Shown here piece by piece: positions 39,979 through 49,009 of a stretch of 64,000 bases of DNA; positions within the stretch are counted from its first letter, which is position 1, and each line of letters opens with the position of its first letter. The notes below the pieces were generated by a model that was not told the DNA's origin, ran no database searches, and saw nothing but the letters and a program-made list of their open reading frames with translations. The position numbers and the translations under genes are program-made. This DNA comes from RUG420 sp045642465 (GTDB lineage: Bacteria; Bacillota; Clostridia; Oscillospirales; Acutalibacteraceae), in assembly GCA_045642465.1 (NCBI GenBank), contig JAZUIY010000002.1, positions 1 through 64,000 on the forward strand, written 5' to 3'.

Positions 39979-40785
39979 ATGGCAAAGAATCCTAAGAAAT
40001 CTGCCGTTGTTGTAGACGAATTCGGCGTAGAACGGATTACCGGCATTGAAAAAGCATATAACGACAAAACTCATTTTTATGGCCGCATTTGGGCCATCCT
40101 GGCCATCATCGTCTTCATGGCCATTCCATTCTCCATGTCTCTTCACTACGGAGAGTGGCCGGTAGGCAGCGCCTTTGCAGGGGCCGCTGTCCTCATTATC
40201 TTTACCACCATTGGCGGTATCGGGGAGAACCTCATGTATACCACCTTAATGGGACCAACCGCTTCTTATGTTGCCTTCTTAACCGGTAACATCTCCAACC
40301 TGAAGTTCCCATGCACCATTGCTGCATTGGATACCGCAGATGTAGACGTTCATTCGGACGAAGGGGAAGTGGCCGCTACCATTGCAGTATGCGTGTCTTC
40401 CATTGTCACGGTGGTTACCATTGCACTGTTCTGTGCAGTGCTGTCTCCGCTCATTCCAATCATTACGGATCCGACCAGCCTGTTTTATCCTGCTTTCCAG
40501 CAGGTCGTGCCGGCACTGTTCGGTGCCATCTTGGTTCCTTATTGCATCAAGAACCCAAGGCTCTGGCAAATTCCGCTGATTGTCATGGCGGTTCTTTACT
40601 GGCTCATTCCGAGCCTCACTGCCACCTATGGCATGATTATTTCCATCATCCTTGCTTTACTCCTGGCCTTTGTCTTCTACAGACTGGGTTGGTTGGAAGA
40701 TAAACCGGAAAAGAAAAAGGTTCCTGTAGATTTGGCGGCAGCTTCTGCCGACATCCAGGAAGACCAAACAGATATTAACCCGTAA
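39979..40785 (+). CDS. Multi-pass membrane partner of the DUF5058 protein
   Basis: A 268-residue membrane protein with a charged N-terminus (1-42) and about six hydrophobic segments. No family recognised with confidence. A conserved-looking loop FLTGNISNLKFPCTIAALDT lies near 95-115. Started at 39979 (TGGAGGTACTAAT); an earlier in-frame ATG is within the DUF5058 gene. The two genes are translationally coupled and followed 15 bp later by a hydrolase, suggesting uptake of a substrate for that enzyme. Confidence 0.7.
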   Translation: MAKNPKKSAVVVDEFGVERITGIEKAYNDKTHFYGRIWAILAIIVFMAIPFSMSLHYGEWPVGSAFAGAAVLIIFTTIGGIGENLMYTTLMGPTASYVAFLTGNISNLKFPCTIAALDTADVDVHSDEGEVAATIAVCVSSIVTVVTIALFCAVLSPLIPIITDPTSLFYPAFQQVVPALFGAILVPYCIKNPRLWQIPLIVMAVLYWLIPSLTATYGMIISIILALLLAFVFYRLGWLEDKPEKKKVPVDLAAASADIQEDQTDINP

Positions 40786-40800
40786 GAAAGGGGAACCACC

Positions 40801-41703
40801 ATGGATCTTGTTTATGAAGTTTCCAAACTCGTTCTCAAAGGCTTCGGTGCTCTCTGTGGACCGGGAGACCAAAAACGCCTGGCAGGACAAGTTTACCCTT
40901 GCATGCAGGAATACACCGACATTCCTTACATTGATGACGGTGACAAACTACATCTATTAGATGTATACGTGCCAAATGGCGTATCGGCTACAGACAAATT
41001 GCCGGTTATCATTGACTTCCACGGCGGCGGATGGTCCTACGGTGACAAAGACCTCATCAAGAACCATTGCCTTCATCTGTGTGAAAAGGGCTTCGTGGTA
41101 TTCAATTGCTCTTACCGCTTGGCACCGGACTACAAAATTGATGACCAAATGCAGGACTGCATGGCTGCTATGAACTTCATCAAGACACAGCTGGGCAACT
41201 ATCCGTGTGACGCGAATCGCATCTACCTGGTAGGGGACTCCGCCGGTGGACAGCTGGCTTCCCACACCGCAGCCGCCAACCTGTCTGATGACATCTGCAA
41301 GGCCTACGGTATGGAACGCGCCGGCCTGAACGTAAAAGGCGTCTGCCTGATTTCTCCGGCCGCTTACCTGCAGTTCGGTTTCCCATTTGACTACTACCTT
41401 GCTGCCGCCTTCAAAGACGGCTTCAAACAGGCTCCATACTACAAGTACCTGAATTTAGATGCCTGCCTGGATGCGGTGGAAAATTACCCGCCAACCATTG
41501 TCTTTTCTTCCCTCATGGACGTCATTGCCAACGTGCAGTCCGTCCAGGCGTACAAAGACTTGCAGGCCCGCGGCATAGAGTCCAAACTGGACTTCCAGCT
41601 TCATCCGAAACTCATGCATGAATACACCATCATGGACCCGGACGAACGCCACGGCGCAAGAGCCCTGAATCTGATTTCTGACTGGTTTAACCAGCACAAA
41701 TAA
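40801..41703 (+). CDS. HSL-type alpha/beta hydrolase (esterase/lipase family)
   Basis: A 300-residue cytosolic esterase-like protein. HGGGWSYGD (about 77-85) is the HSL oxyanion motif, GDSAGGQLA (about 144-152) carries the nucleophile Ser, the acid is in FSSLMDVI near 240 and the His in HPKLMHEY near 276. No signal peptide. It resembles acetyl-esterases of the hormone-sensitive lipase family. In operon with the DUF5058 pair and the YhhN gene. Confidence 0.87.
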   Translation: MDLVYEVSKLVLKGFGALCGPGDQKRLAGQVYPCMQEYTDIPYIDDGDKLHLLDVYVPNGVSATDKLPVIIDFHGGGWSYGDKDLIKNHCLHLCEKGFVVFNCSYRLAPDYKIDDQMQDCMAAMNFIKTQLGNYPCDANRIYLVGDSAGGQLASHTAAANLSDDICKAYGMERAGLNVKGVCLISPAAYLQFGFPFDYYLAAAFKDGFKQAPYYKYLNLDACLDAVENYPPTIVFSSLMDVIANVQSVQAYKDLQARGIESKLDFQLHPKLMHEYTIMDPDERHGARALNLISDWFNQHK

Positions 41704-41729
41704 TTATTATTTTTCTGGAGAAATGACTT

Positions 41730-42404
41730 ATGACAGCTACCCTAATTTGCTACGTAATTGTTTACCTCGGTTCCCTAATTGCCTACTTCTTTTCGGAAAC
41801 CAGCGGTAACTTCGCCCGCAGATGTGTCAACAAAATCATTATGGCCGGCATGTTCCTGGCCATTGGCTTTGGCGGCCTCATTGAAAACGGCATGATTCCA
41901 ACCGCACTGGGCATTACCCTTGCCATCGGCCTACTTTTCGCCGCTATTGGCGATGCAGCCCTTCTCTGGTCCTTTACCCTCGGCGGTATCAGCTTCGGGA
42001 TTGGCAATGTCACCTTGTTCATTGCTTACCTGCAGTACCTGAGCTTTATGGGCGTATCCTTTAGCCAGTACTGGTGGTTCTTAATCATCTACGTTATCTT
42101 CTGCGCCACATGGCTCATTCTCATGAAGACCGGCTGGATTGATTTTGATAAGTACGGCATCAAGATGGTTCTCTATTTGTTCAGCGTCATGCTCCACGGA
42201 ACCCTGTCCATTGCCGGCTGTTTCTGCCTGCAGGATCCGCGTTCTCTGCTGATGTTCATCGGTTCCATCTTCTTCATGATTTCCGACTGGTTCATCAGCC
42301 TGCATAAGTTCAAATATAAGGAGAGCAAACTGGTACACCGCTGCAACAGCGGAACCTACTTCTTCGGCATGCTCCTCATTGCCTTGGGTTTCCAGTTGTT
42401 CTAA
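41730..42404 (+). CDS. YhhN/lysoplasmalogenase-family membrane protein
   Basis: A 224-residue protein with about eight membrane segments. LLFAAIGDAALLW followed by FGIGNVTLFIAYL corresponds to the conserved G-D-x-x-L and F-x-x-G-N/H motifs of the YhhN family, whose animal members (TMEM86) hydrolyse lysoplasmalogens. A membrane-lipid role beside an esterase is plausible. It is the last gene before the carD promoter. Confidence 0.7.
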   Translation: MTATLICYVIVYLGSLIAYFFSETSGNFARRCVNKIIMAGMFLAIGFGGLIENGMIPTALGITLAIGLLFAAIGDAALLWSFTLGGISFGIGNVTLFIAYLQYLSFMGVSFSQYWWFLIIYVIFCATWLILMKTGWIDFDKYGIKMVLYLFSVMLHGTLSIAGCFCLQDPRSLLMFIGSIFFMISDWFISLHKFKYKESKLVHRCNSGTYFFGMLLIALGFQLF

Positions 42405-42435
42405 GCAGAATGACTAGAAAAATTTAACAATTTAT

Positions 42436-42488
42436 GCTAAAATGTAACTGTTCGTGAAACAAGTTGTTCTACGGGCAGTTACTTTTAT
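42436..42488 (+). promoter_or_regulatory. carD promoter with flanking dyad
   Basis: Extended -10 TGCTAAAAT (TAAAAT 42438-42443). GTAACTG (42444-42450) at the likely transcription start is mirrored by CAGTTAC (42476-42482), with AACAA-g-TTGTT between them; a possible operator. Confidence 0.5.
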
Positions 42489-42505
42489 TTTGAGGGGGAG
42501 AGCGT

Positions 42506-43012
42506 ATGTATGAATTTAATTCGTATGTTATGTACGGGGACAACGGTGTTTGCCAAATTGCAGACATCCGCAAAGAGAAGTTTGCCGGACCAATGCAGGA
42601 CTATTACATCCTGAAGCCCGTTAACAATGACGCCTCCACCTTTTACGTACCGGTAGCCAATGAAACCCTGGTTGCCAAAATGCGCCCGGTACTGGAAAAA
42701 GAAGAAATTATTGAGCTGCTTCACTCTCTGGCCCATGAAGAAATGGAATGGGAAGAAAACAACCGTGCCAGAAATGACCTTTACAAAGATGTCTTTGAGA
42801 AAGGGGATACCAAGGAACTGTTGCTCCTCATTGGCTCTCTGTACCAGCACAAGGAAGAACGGCAGGAATCCGGTAAGAAGCTTTGGACGGTAGATGAAGC
42901 TGCCATGAAACACGCAGAAGGCATTGTCTTTGATGAAATTGCCGTGGCCTTTGACCTAAAGTCAGAAGAGGTTCCGGACTTCATTACCAAAACCATTGCC
43001 GAAGGAAAATAA
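42506..43012 (+). CDS. CarD-family transcription regulator
   Basis: A 168-residue protein with an N-terminal RNA-polymerase-interacting Tudor-like domain (1-60: YVMYGDNGVCQIADI, YYILKPVN) and a helical C-terminal domain, the arrangement of CarD/CdnL. These proteins stabilise open complexes and affect growth and stress genes. GAGGGGGAGAGCGT precedes the ATG. Free-standing with own promoter and terminator. Confidence 0.88.
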   Translation: MYEFNSYVMYGDNGVCQIADIRKEKFAGPMQDYYILKPVNNDASTFYVPVANETLVAKMRPVLEKEEIIELLHSLAHEEMEWEENNRARNDLYKDVFEKGDTKELLLLIGSLYQHKEERQESGKKLWTVDEAAMKHAEGIVFDEIAVAFDLKSEEVPDFITKTIAEGK

Positions 43013-43023
43013 GCATAAAAAAT

Positions 43024-43062
43024 AGGTCCCATACAGCGGTTGCTGTTTGGGACCTTTTCTTT
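43024..43062. terminator. Bidirectional terminator between carD and ftsH
   Basis: GGTCCCAtACAGC-ggtt-GCTGTtTGGGACC with T-rich tails on both strands. Confidence 0.9.
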
Positions 43063-43068
43063 TTTCTC

Positions 43069-44940
43069 TTATTCCGGCTTCGGGCCGCCCATGAGCTTTT
43101 CAAAGCCTGTGGCATCAATCTTTTCGTTTTCCAACAGGTAAGCAGCCAAGGCTTCTACCTGATCCATATGGGCCTTTAAGAGGCTCTCAGCCTTATTGTA
43201 GGCATCCTGCAATGCCTTACCGGTTTCCTCGTCAATGAGGATGGCAGTCTGTTCGGAATAGTTCTTGGTACCGAAGTAAGCTTCCTCATCAGACTGTACT
43301 AAGGACATTGGGCCTAATTTATCATTCATACCGTACTTGGTAATCATGTCTCTGGCCAAAGCGGTAGCCCGTTCAATGTCGTTGGAAGCACCGGTGCTGA
43401 TGTCACCCATGGTGAGGGCTTCTGCCACACGTCCACCCAGGAGGGAGACCAGTTCGTCTAGCATTTCTGCCCGGGACATGTAAATTTTGTCTTCCTGTGG
43501 CTGGAACATGGTGTAACCACCGGCAGAGCCTCTCGGAATAATGGAGACTTCATTGACCGGGTCCAAGTTGGACAGGTAGTAGGTGGTGACGGCATGGCCG
43601 GCTTCGTGATACGCCGTCAGCTTCTTTTCCTTGTCGCTGATTTTATGAGAGCGTCTTTCGGCACCCATCATAACCTTAACGGCGGATTCCTTCAGTTCGT
43701 CATTGCCAATGGCTTCCTTGTTTCTCTTGGCGGCTAACAGGGCAGCCTCATTTAAGAGGTTTTCCAAATCTGCGCCGGAGAACCCGGAAGTGGACTTGGC
43801 AATGTCATCCAAAGAGACTTCGTCTGCCAATGGCTTGCCCTTGGCATGTACCTTCAAAATGGCCTTGCGGCCTTCAATATCAGGGTATCCAACCACAATA
43901 CGGCGGTCAAAACGGCCTGGACGCAGCAGGGCAGGGTCCAGCACGTCCGGACGGTTGGTTGCACCAATCATAATAATGCCCACGTCGGAGGCGAAGCCGT
44001 CCATTTCAACCAGCAACTGGTTTAAAGTGGCTTCACGTTCTTCGTTGGAGTTAATGCTGCTGGCGGAACGCTTCTTGGCAATGGCATCAATTTCATCTAT
44101 GAACACGATGCACGGTGCCTTTTCTTTTGCGTTCTCGAACAAGTCACGAACACGGGCGGCACCTACGCCGACAAACATTTCTACAAATTCAGAACCGGAA
44201 ATGGAGAAGAACGGTACGTTGGCTTCTCCGGCGGTGGCTCTGGCCAGCAAGGTCTTACCGGTACCAGGAGGGCCAATTAACAGCACGCCCTTTGGTACAC
44301 GGGCACCTAACTTGGTGAATTTTTCGGTATCCTTCAGGAACTCAATGATTTCCTTCAGTTCTTCTTTTTCTTCTTCTGCACCGGCAACATCGTCAAAGGT
44401 GTTTTCCCGTTCGGTTTCCAAGGTGAAGGAGGACTTGGTCATAGCGTCCTTCTGATCCTGTGGGCCGCCACCCGGCAGCAGGGTAATCTGTGGGGTGGAT
44501 TTCAAGGTGGCTACCAGCAATCCGTTAAACAGATAGAGCAGGAGGCAGACCAGGCCTGCACCTGCATAGAAATAACTTGGAATACCACGGGTATATTCCA
44601 TTTTGACTTTGTCGTCCGGGTTGGCATCGTTGATGCTCTTTACCAGGTCGTGAATGTCTTTAAAGAACAGCTTGGCGTCCGGAACCAAAGCGCCTTCCGG
44701 CACATTGGAACCTTTCCGAAGAAAGCGGACTTCTCTACTGGACAGGTCAAAGTGATAGGAACTGATTTCATTGTTCTTAAAGAGTTCCAGTAATTCAGAA
44801 TATGGCATTTTTCCCAAAGCGTAATGGTCTAACAGCTTTAATGCAACCAAGGCAGCGGCGCAGCTTTCACCCAACAGGGCGGAAGTCTTTGCCAGCTTGG
44901 AAAGCTGTTCCACATCCTTTGGTTCTGGTTTTTTCTTCAT
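43069..44940 (-). CDS. ATP-dependent zinc metalloprotease FtsH-like
   Basis: A 623-residue membrane AAA+ protease. One clear membrane segment (122-145) follows a soluble N-terminal part with a weaker hydrophobic stretch (20-37), so the topology may differ from classic two-TM FtsH. AAA domain: Walker A GPPGTGKT (223-230), Walker B IVFIDEID (278-285), second region of homology to RPGRFDRR. Peptidase zinc site HEAGH (445-449). RBS GAGGAGGAAAACC. FtsH removes misassembled membrane proteins and some regulators; the divergent N-terminus suggests a second FtsH paralogue. Confidence 0.93.
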   Translation of the reverse strand: MKKKPEPKDVEQLSKLAKTSALLGESCAAALVALKLLDHYALGKMPYSELLELFKNNEISSYHFDLSSREVRFLRKGSNVPEGALVPDAKLFFKDIHDLVKSINDANPDDKVKMEYTRGIPSYFYAGAGLVCLLLYLFNGLLVATLKSTPQITLLPGGGPQDQKDAMTKSSFTLETERENTFDDVAGAEEEKEELKEIIEFLKDTEKFTKLGARVPKGVLLIGPPGTGKTLLARATAGEANVPFFSISGSEFVEMFVGVGAARVRDLFENAKEKAPCIVFIDEIDAIAKKRSASSINSNEEREATLNQLLVEMDGFASDVGIIMIGATNRPDVLDPALLRPGRFDRRIVVGYPDIEGRKAILKVHAKGKPLADEVSLDDIAKSTSGFSGADLENLLNEAALLAAKRNKEAIGNDELKESAVKVMMGAERRSHKISDKEKKLTAYHEAGHAVTTYYLSNLDPVNEVSIIPRGSAGGYTMFQPQEDKIYMSRAEMLDELVSLLGGRVAEALTMGDISTGASNDIERATALARDMITKYGMNDKLGPMSLVQSDEEAYFGTKNYSEQTAILIDEETGKALQDAYNKAESLLKAHMDQVEALAAYLLENEKIDATGFEKLMGGPKPE

Positions 44941-44985
44941 GGTTTTCCTCCTCGGAAAAAGTCTGCTAATACACTACCTTTATTT

Positions 44986-45014
44986 TTGGACAAAATCAAG
45001 TTTTCATATATAAT
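44986..45014 (+). promoter_or_regulatory. Promoter of a small membrane protein gene, divergent from ftsH
   Basis: TTGGAC (44986-44991), 17-bp spacer, TATAAT (45009-45014). The complementary strand may carry an overlapping ftsH promoter (TTGTCC...TATTAG), so the two could be co-regulated. Confidence 0.7.
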
Positions 45015-45050
45015 AGTCAAGTATTCAATCTGTAGGAGGATTTTATATTC

Positions 45051-45626
45051 ATGGAAGAAAAGAAATTAGATTCTTTGGAAGAAGCAGTGGAAGCTGCAAA
45101 AGAACAAGTTGATGAAATGGAAGGTTTCACCGTAGGCTTAGCTCTTTTAGACGCTGTTCCTGTTTTGTTCTTCTCGTTCACCGGTATTATTATTGGACTT
45201 GCTGCATCTAGCCCAATCATTCTTATTGGTGCAGTCCTTTGCGTCCTTGGCGGACTTTGCAAAGTCATTTGGAAACTGCTTCTGGGTCTTGGAAAAGGAA
45301 ACTTCCAGGCCCTGAACAAGGCGTTCATTCCATTTATGGGTGTTGGCTTCTTAGTATACGTTGGCGGCATTGTCTACGCTTTCGTAAAGGGTGCTTTGAA
45401 TGCCAAAACCATTGCTAAGAAAATGGCCAAGTTCCCAAGCAACATTCTTCTTGCCATTGGTGCCGGCCTTATGGGTGCCATGGGCAAAGTAAAGAATGCC
45501 CAGTCCAGAGACGACTTCAATAAAGATGCCAAGAAGAACTGGCTGGCTGAATGTGTCAACGGCTCTGCGCAGCTCTGCATTTTCCTTGCAGTGCTCTTTG
45601 CCAAGAAGGCAAAGGTAGAGGAATAA
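45051..45626 (+). CDS. Uncharacterised multi-pass membrane protein
   Basis: A 191-residue protein not recognised. It has an acidic helical N-terminus (1-24), then hydrophobic segments at about 28-42, 45-77, 95-115, 130-148 and 170-184, with basic loops between. GTAGGAGGATTTTATATTC precedes the ATG. Own promoter and terminator. Weak overall likeness to the 16748 DUF697-like protein in layout only. Confidence 0.65.
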   Translation: MEEKKLDSLEEAVEAAKEQVDEMEGFTVGLALLDAVPVLFFSFTGIIIGLAASSPIILIGAVLCVLGGLCKVIWKLLLGLGKGNFQALNKAFIPFMGVGFLVYVGGIVYAFVKGALNAKTIAKKMAKFPSNILLAIGAGLMGAMGKVKNAQSRDDFNKDAKKNWLAECVNGSAQLCIFLAVLFAKKAKVEE

Positions 45627-45656
45627 GCTTAATCGCCTAGAAAAAGACAAAAAAGA

Positions 45657-45693
45657 AATCCCGATTTACCTTGCGGTAAACCGGGATTTTTTC
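45657..45693. terminator. Bidirectional terminator
   Basis: AAATCCCGATTTACC-ttgc-GGTAAACCGGGATTT with T runs in both directions (one A-C mismatch). Confidence 0.9.
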
Positions 45694-45695
45694 TA

Positions 45696-46712
45696 TTAAA
45701 GAACTTCCTGTTCAAACTCTAAACCTTCGCCGAACTGCTGTACTTTCTTTTCCTGACGCTTGAACTGACGTCTGCGTCTGCCAAGGAAGAATGCCATGGC
45801 CAGGGAAGAAACGCCGCTGACAATGAGCAGGATGGCAATTGGTAACATGAAGGCTGCGGAAATTGGGTTGGATACGTTGGAACCGATGCAGGTATAGGAA
45901 ATTAATTTTACGCTCATGCCCAAGATGGAAAGCACTAAGAAGCGGACAAAATCAAATTCCATGAAGCCGTATAACTGGCTGATTGGGTTAATTGGAACCG
46001 ACGGTACCAAACGAAGGGCAAAGAGGAGAACCGGGTTGCCTTTGGTGGCGCCTACCATGTCACCGGAGACGATTTTCTCAATGAGAGGAATCTTCTTCAT
46101 GATGGTGTGAATGGAGTTGCTCGGACGGCTCTTACCCCAGAAATATTTAATGGCAAAAATACCTGCCAAACCAACAATGTTTACAATGAGGGCTACCGGG
46201 AACGGTAAGCAAACCCCGGCCAAAATGCAGGTCACGTTGACCGGTACGAAGGAAACAAAGGATTTGGTGGCAAACAGTACCAAGAGACACAGGATGATTA
46301 ACAGCGGGTTGTTAAAGTCCTGAATGCGGTCTTCTAACTGTTCCATAAACTGACGGAAGCGGTTATAAAGGTTTAGGGCTTTGGTAATACCCAGCTCATC
46401 GGAAAGCTGCACCATTTTTTCCTTGGCATCTTCCGCAACAGAAGTGTCATCTTCTTCTGCGACTTTTGCCTCTTCAGCAGCTTTTTCTGCTTGCGCCTGG
46501 TCTATTTTTTCCTGGGCCTCATCTGGTAAGGCTTCTTCTGCAGTTTCTTCTGCATTGGCGGTGAGGGAGTAGGTGAAGTTTTCGGTTAACTGTCGGAATT
46601 TCTGCAACTGTTCCGAGTTGTTGAAGGATAACAGTGCAATTCCTAAGATGAGCAAAATCAAACCAATGATGGTCAGCAGTCTGCTTGACTCTGAATTCTT
46701 GCCATCTTTCAC
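45696..46712 (-). CDS. VTT-domain (TVP38/TMEM64, DedA-like) protein with coiled-coil extension
   Basis: A 338-residue membrane protein. After one N-terminal membrane helix (about 12-30) comes an Ala/Glu-rich coiled-coil-like region (about 50-110), then the VTT core with segments from about 132 on; FVPVNVTCILAGVCLPFPVAL and LRLVPSVPINPISQLYGF are the two re-entrant SNARE-associated motifs, with the conserved Arg-x-x-P. VTT proteins act in phospholipid scrambling or transport. The GTG at 46712 is preferred: AGGGGG is six bases upstream and the promoter leaves no room for the ATG at 46745. Confidence 0.8.
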   Translation of the reverse strand: MKDGKNSESSRLLTIIGLILLILGIALLSFNNSEQLQKFRQLTENFTYSLTANAEETAEEALPDEAQEKIDQAQAEKAAEEAKVAEEDDTSVAEDAKEKMVQLSDELGITKALNLYNRFRQFMEQLEDRIQDFNNPLLIILCLLVLFATKSFVSFVPVNVTCILAGVCLPFPVALIVNIVGLAGIFAIKYFWGKSRPSNSIHTIMKKIPLIEKIVSGDMVGATKGNPVLLFALRLVPSVPINPISQLYGFMEFDFVRFLVLSILGMSVKLISYTCIGSNVSNPISAAFMLPIAILLIVSGVSSLAMAFFLGRRRRQFKRQEKKVQQFGEGLEFEQEVL

Positions 46713-46757
46713 AGAAAAACCCCCTTTCACCCCATTATTTTGCATTTTAACTATTTC

Positions 46758-46786
46758 ATTTTAGACCTTCTTATTTTAAAAATCAA
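46758..46786 (-). promoter_or_regulatory. Promoter of the VTT-domain gene
   Basis: On the minus strand: TTGATT (46786-46781), 17-bp spacer, TAAAAT (46763-46758). The transcript would start near 46751, which supports the GTG start at 46712. Confidence 0.7.
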
Positions 46787-46894
46787 TATATAGTGGAAAA
46801 AGGGGAGAGGAAATGTAAGATTGGCACCATATGGCCGAAATTTGGGCAAATGCCCATGTCAAAAATCCGGCCGGAAGTTTGGGCGTTTGTTACA

Positions 46895-46923
46895 TTGCTT
46901 TAGCTCAGTAAAGCATTCATAAT
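46895..46923 (+). promoter_or_regulatory. Promoter with internal dyad upstream of the hydrolase pair
   Basis: TTGCTT (46895-46900), 17-bp spacer, CATAAT (46918-46923). GCTTTA-gctcag-TAAAGC (46897-46914) lies across the -35 and spacer, in the position of a repressor site. Confidence 0.55.
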
Positions 46924-46967
46924 AATATGGTATCTATTTGTGGAAAACAAAATAGGGAGGGAATAAC

Positions 46968-47951
46968 ATGATGACCAAACGTGGTAAGTTACTCTGTGAG
47001 TTTATTTACTACCTGACCAACATCAGTCCGGAACACGTAAAGTCCGCTATTCGTCCTTGCTCGGGCCTGAACGTTTTGAAGTTCAAAACCCCGAACCGTG
47101 ACTTAAAGGAAATAGACGGCAAGACCAAGAACGGCACCGTATACGAAATTTACGAGCCGAAGGTAGGTCCACATCCGGACAACTGTATTATTTATTTCCA
47201 TGGCGGTGCTTACATCGGCAAACAGAGCTGGGTATACCGTTATCAGTCCCGCTACTTCTGCAAGGCCGCTGACGGCGCCAGAGTAGTTATGCTGGACTAT
47301 GACGTAGCTCCAAAAGCACAGTATCCGACTCAGTTAAATCAGGCACTGGACCTTTGGGAAGAAGTAACCGAAGTCATGGGTTATGACCCAGCCAACATTA
47401 TGGTTGGCGGTGACTCCGCCGGCGCGCATTTGACCTTGACTCTGCTCTTAAAGCTCAGAGACATGGGCAAGAAGCTTCCGCGTGCAGCCTTTGGTATGTC
47501 CCCATGGGGTGACATGACCGCTTCCGGCCCGAGTTACTACGAGAACTACGACAAAGACGCCATGTTCGGCCGTAAGCACGGCACCATGAATGCGGAAAAG
47601 CAGGCCATGCTCATGGACTTTGACGTCTATGCCTTCTGCCTTGGCAAAGACAGAACGGATCCGTACATTTCTCCGCTCTTCGGTGACTACCACAACTTCC
47701 CGCCAATGCACTTTACCATTGGCGGCCACGAAATGCTCCGTTCTGACGGCGAAGGCATTGCCAAGAAAATCAATGACGCCGGCGGAAAGGCCACCGTCTT
47801 TATTGGCGAAGGCATGTTCCATGACTTCTGCCTGTTCCACGGTATCTGCCCGGAATCTACTGCCGGATTTAAGTCTGTCATAGACTTCATTAACGAGCAG
47901 TTTAATTATTACGGATATACGTATCCTACTAAGGAATACATTATTAGCTAA
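46968..47951 (+). CDS. HSL-type alpha/beta hydrolase, pair A copy 1
   Basis: A 327-residue esterase/lipase-like protein. HGGAYIG (about 76-82) and GGDSAGAHL (about 146-154) are the HSL oxyanion and nucleophile motifs; the acid and His are in FTIGGHEML and GMFHDFCLFHG near 245 and 283. No signal peptide. The following gene is a clear paralogue ending in the same YYGYTYP-x-KEYI(I/L)S tail. GGGAGGGAATAAC precedes the paired ATG ATG. Confidence 0.87.
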   Translation: MMTKRGKLLCEFIYYLTNISPEHVKSAIRPCSGLNVLKFKTPNRDLKEIDGKTKNGTVYEIYEPKVGPHPDNCIIYFHGGAYIGKQSWVYRYQSRYFCKAADGARVVMLDYDVAPKAQYPTQLNQALDLWEEVTEVMGYDPANIMVGGDSAGAHLTLTLLLKLRDMGKKLPRAAFGMSPWGDMTASGPSYYENYDKDAMFGRKHGTMNAEKQAMLMDFDVYAFCLGKDRTDPYISPLFGDYHNFPPMHFTIGGHEMLRSDGEGIAKKINDAGGKATVFIGEGMFHDFCLFHGICPESTAGFKSVIDFINEQFNYYGYTYPTKEYIIS

Positions 47952-47968
47952 ATAGGAGGAGACACACT

Positions 47969-48949
47969 ATGAGTAAACGTGGAGATTTAGTAAGCTGGTT
48001 CCTTTATACCTTCTCTAACATCAACCCGGTTAGAAACGAATCAGCCATCAAACCTTGCCAGGGATTAGACGTTCTTTTCTGGCATACTCCAAACAGAGAA
48101 TTCAAATATCACATTGCAAAGACCAAGAACGGTACCACTTATGAAGTGTACGAACCGAAGAAGGGCGCTCACAAAGAGAACTGCATCTATTACCTTCACG
48201 GCGGCGCTTACATTGGAAAGAACATGTGGGTATACCGTTATCAGTCCCGTTACTTCAGCAACGCTGCTGACGGCGCAACGGTAGTATACGTAGACTATGA
48301 CGTAGCTCCTGGCGCTAAGTATCCAACGCAGCTGAACCAGGCTCTGGATGTACTGGATGAAATCAATAATGTTCTTGGCTTCAAGACCGAAAACTGTGTC
48401 TTCGGCGGCGACTCTGCCGGCGGTAACCTGACACTGGCTTTGCTCTTAAAGCTTCGTGACGAAGGAAAGCCATTGCCTCGCGGTATCTTTACGTTCTCCG
48501 CATGGGCTGACATGCTGGCTTCCGGTGACTCCTACGAATACAACTATCAGAAGGACCCACTCTTCGGCGACAAGAAGGGCGAATTCACTCCTGACATGCG
48601 TGAAAAGTTCATGGACTACGACGTATTTAGCTGGTGCCTTGGCTCCGACCGTGCAGATCCTTACGTGTCTCCTGTATACGGTGACTACAAAGACTGCCCA
48701 CCTGCATTCATGGCAGTAGGCGAAGGGGAAATGCTCCGTTCCGATACCGACACCATTGCTGAAAACATGCGCTCTCATGGCATTGACGTAGAAGTTGACT
48801 ACGGTAAGAACATGTGGCATGCCTATCCAATTTATCATGGTATTGCTCCAGAAGCTTCCGACACCTTTGCTAAGTGCATTGCCTTCATCAACAAGTGCTT
48901 CGACTACTATGGATACACCTATCCACATAAGGAATACATTCTTTCCTGA
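47969..48949 (+). CDS. HSL-type alpha/beta hydrolase, pair A copy 2
   Basis: A 326-residue paralogue of the preceding gene, 17 bp downstream with GGAGGAGACACACT before its ATG. HGGAYIGKNMWVYRYQSRYF and the GGDSAGGNL nucleophile motif align without gaps with copy 1. Here the segment around the catalytic His reads KNMWHAYPIYHG. Tandem duplication with divergence suggests two related ester substrates. Closed by a terminator. Confidence 0.87.
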   Translation: MSKRGDLVSWFLYTFSNINPVRNESAIKPCQGLDVLFWHTPNREFKYHIAKTKNGTTYEVYEPKKGAHKENCIYYLHGGAYIGKNMWVYRYQSRYFSNAADGATVVYVDYDVAPGAKYPTQLNQALDVLDEINNVLGFKTENCVFGGDSAGGNLTLALLLKLRDEGKPLPRGIFTFSAWADMLASGDSYEYNYQKDPLFGDKKGEFTPDMREKFMDYDVFSWCLGSDRADPYVSPVYGDYKDCPPAFMAVGEGEMLRSDTDTIAENMRSHGIDVEVDYGKNMWHAYPIYHGIAPEASDTFAKCIAFINKCFDYYGYTYPHKEYILS

Positions 48950-48972
48950 TGAAGTAAAACCCAAAAAAATAA

Positions 48973-49006
48973 ACCCACCGAAAATTCGGTGGGCTTTCTT
49001 TTTTAT
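48973..49006. terminator. Bidirectional terminator
   Basis: CCCACCG-aaaatt-CGGTGGG with T-rich tails on both strands; ends hydrolase pair A and the glycerol-3-phosphate operon. Confidence 0.88.
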
Positions 49007-49009
49007 GCC

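Noticed and set aside
42444..42491. Transcribed attenuator ahead of carD (GTAACTG/CAGTTAC followed by TTTTATTTT)
   Set aside because: The left arm lies between the -10 and the expected start, so it would not be transcribed; kept only as a possible DNA dyad.
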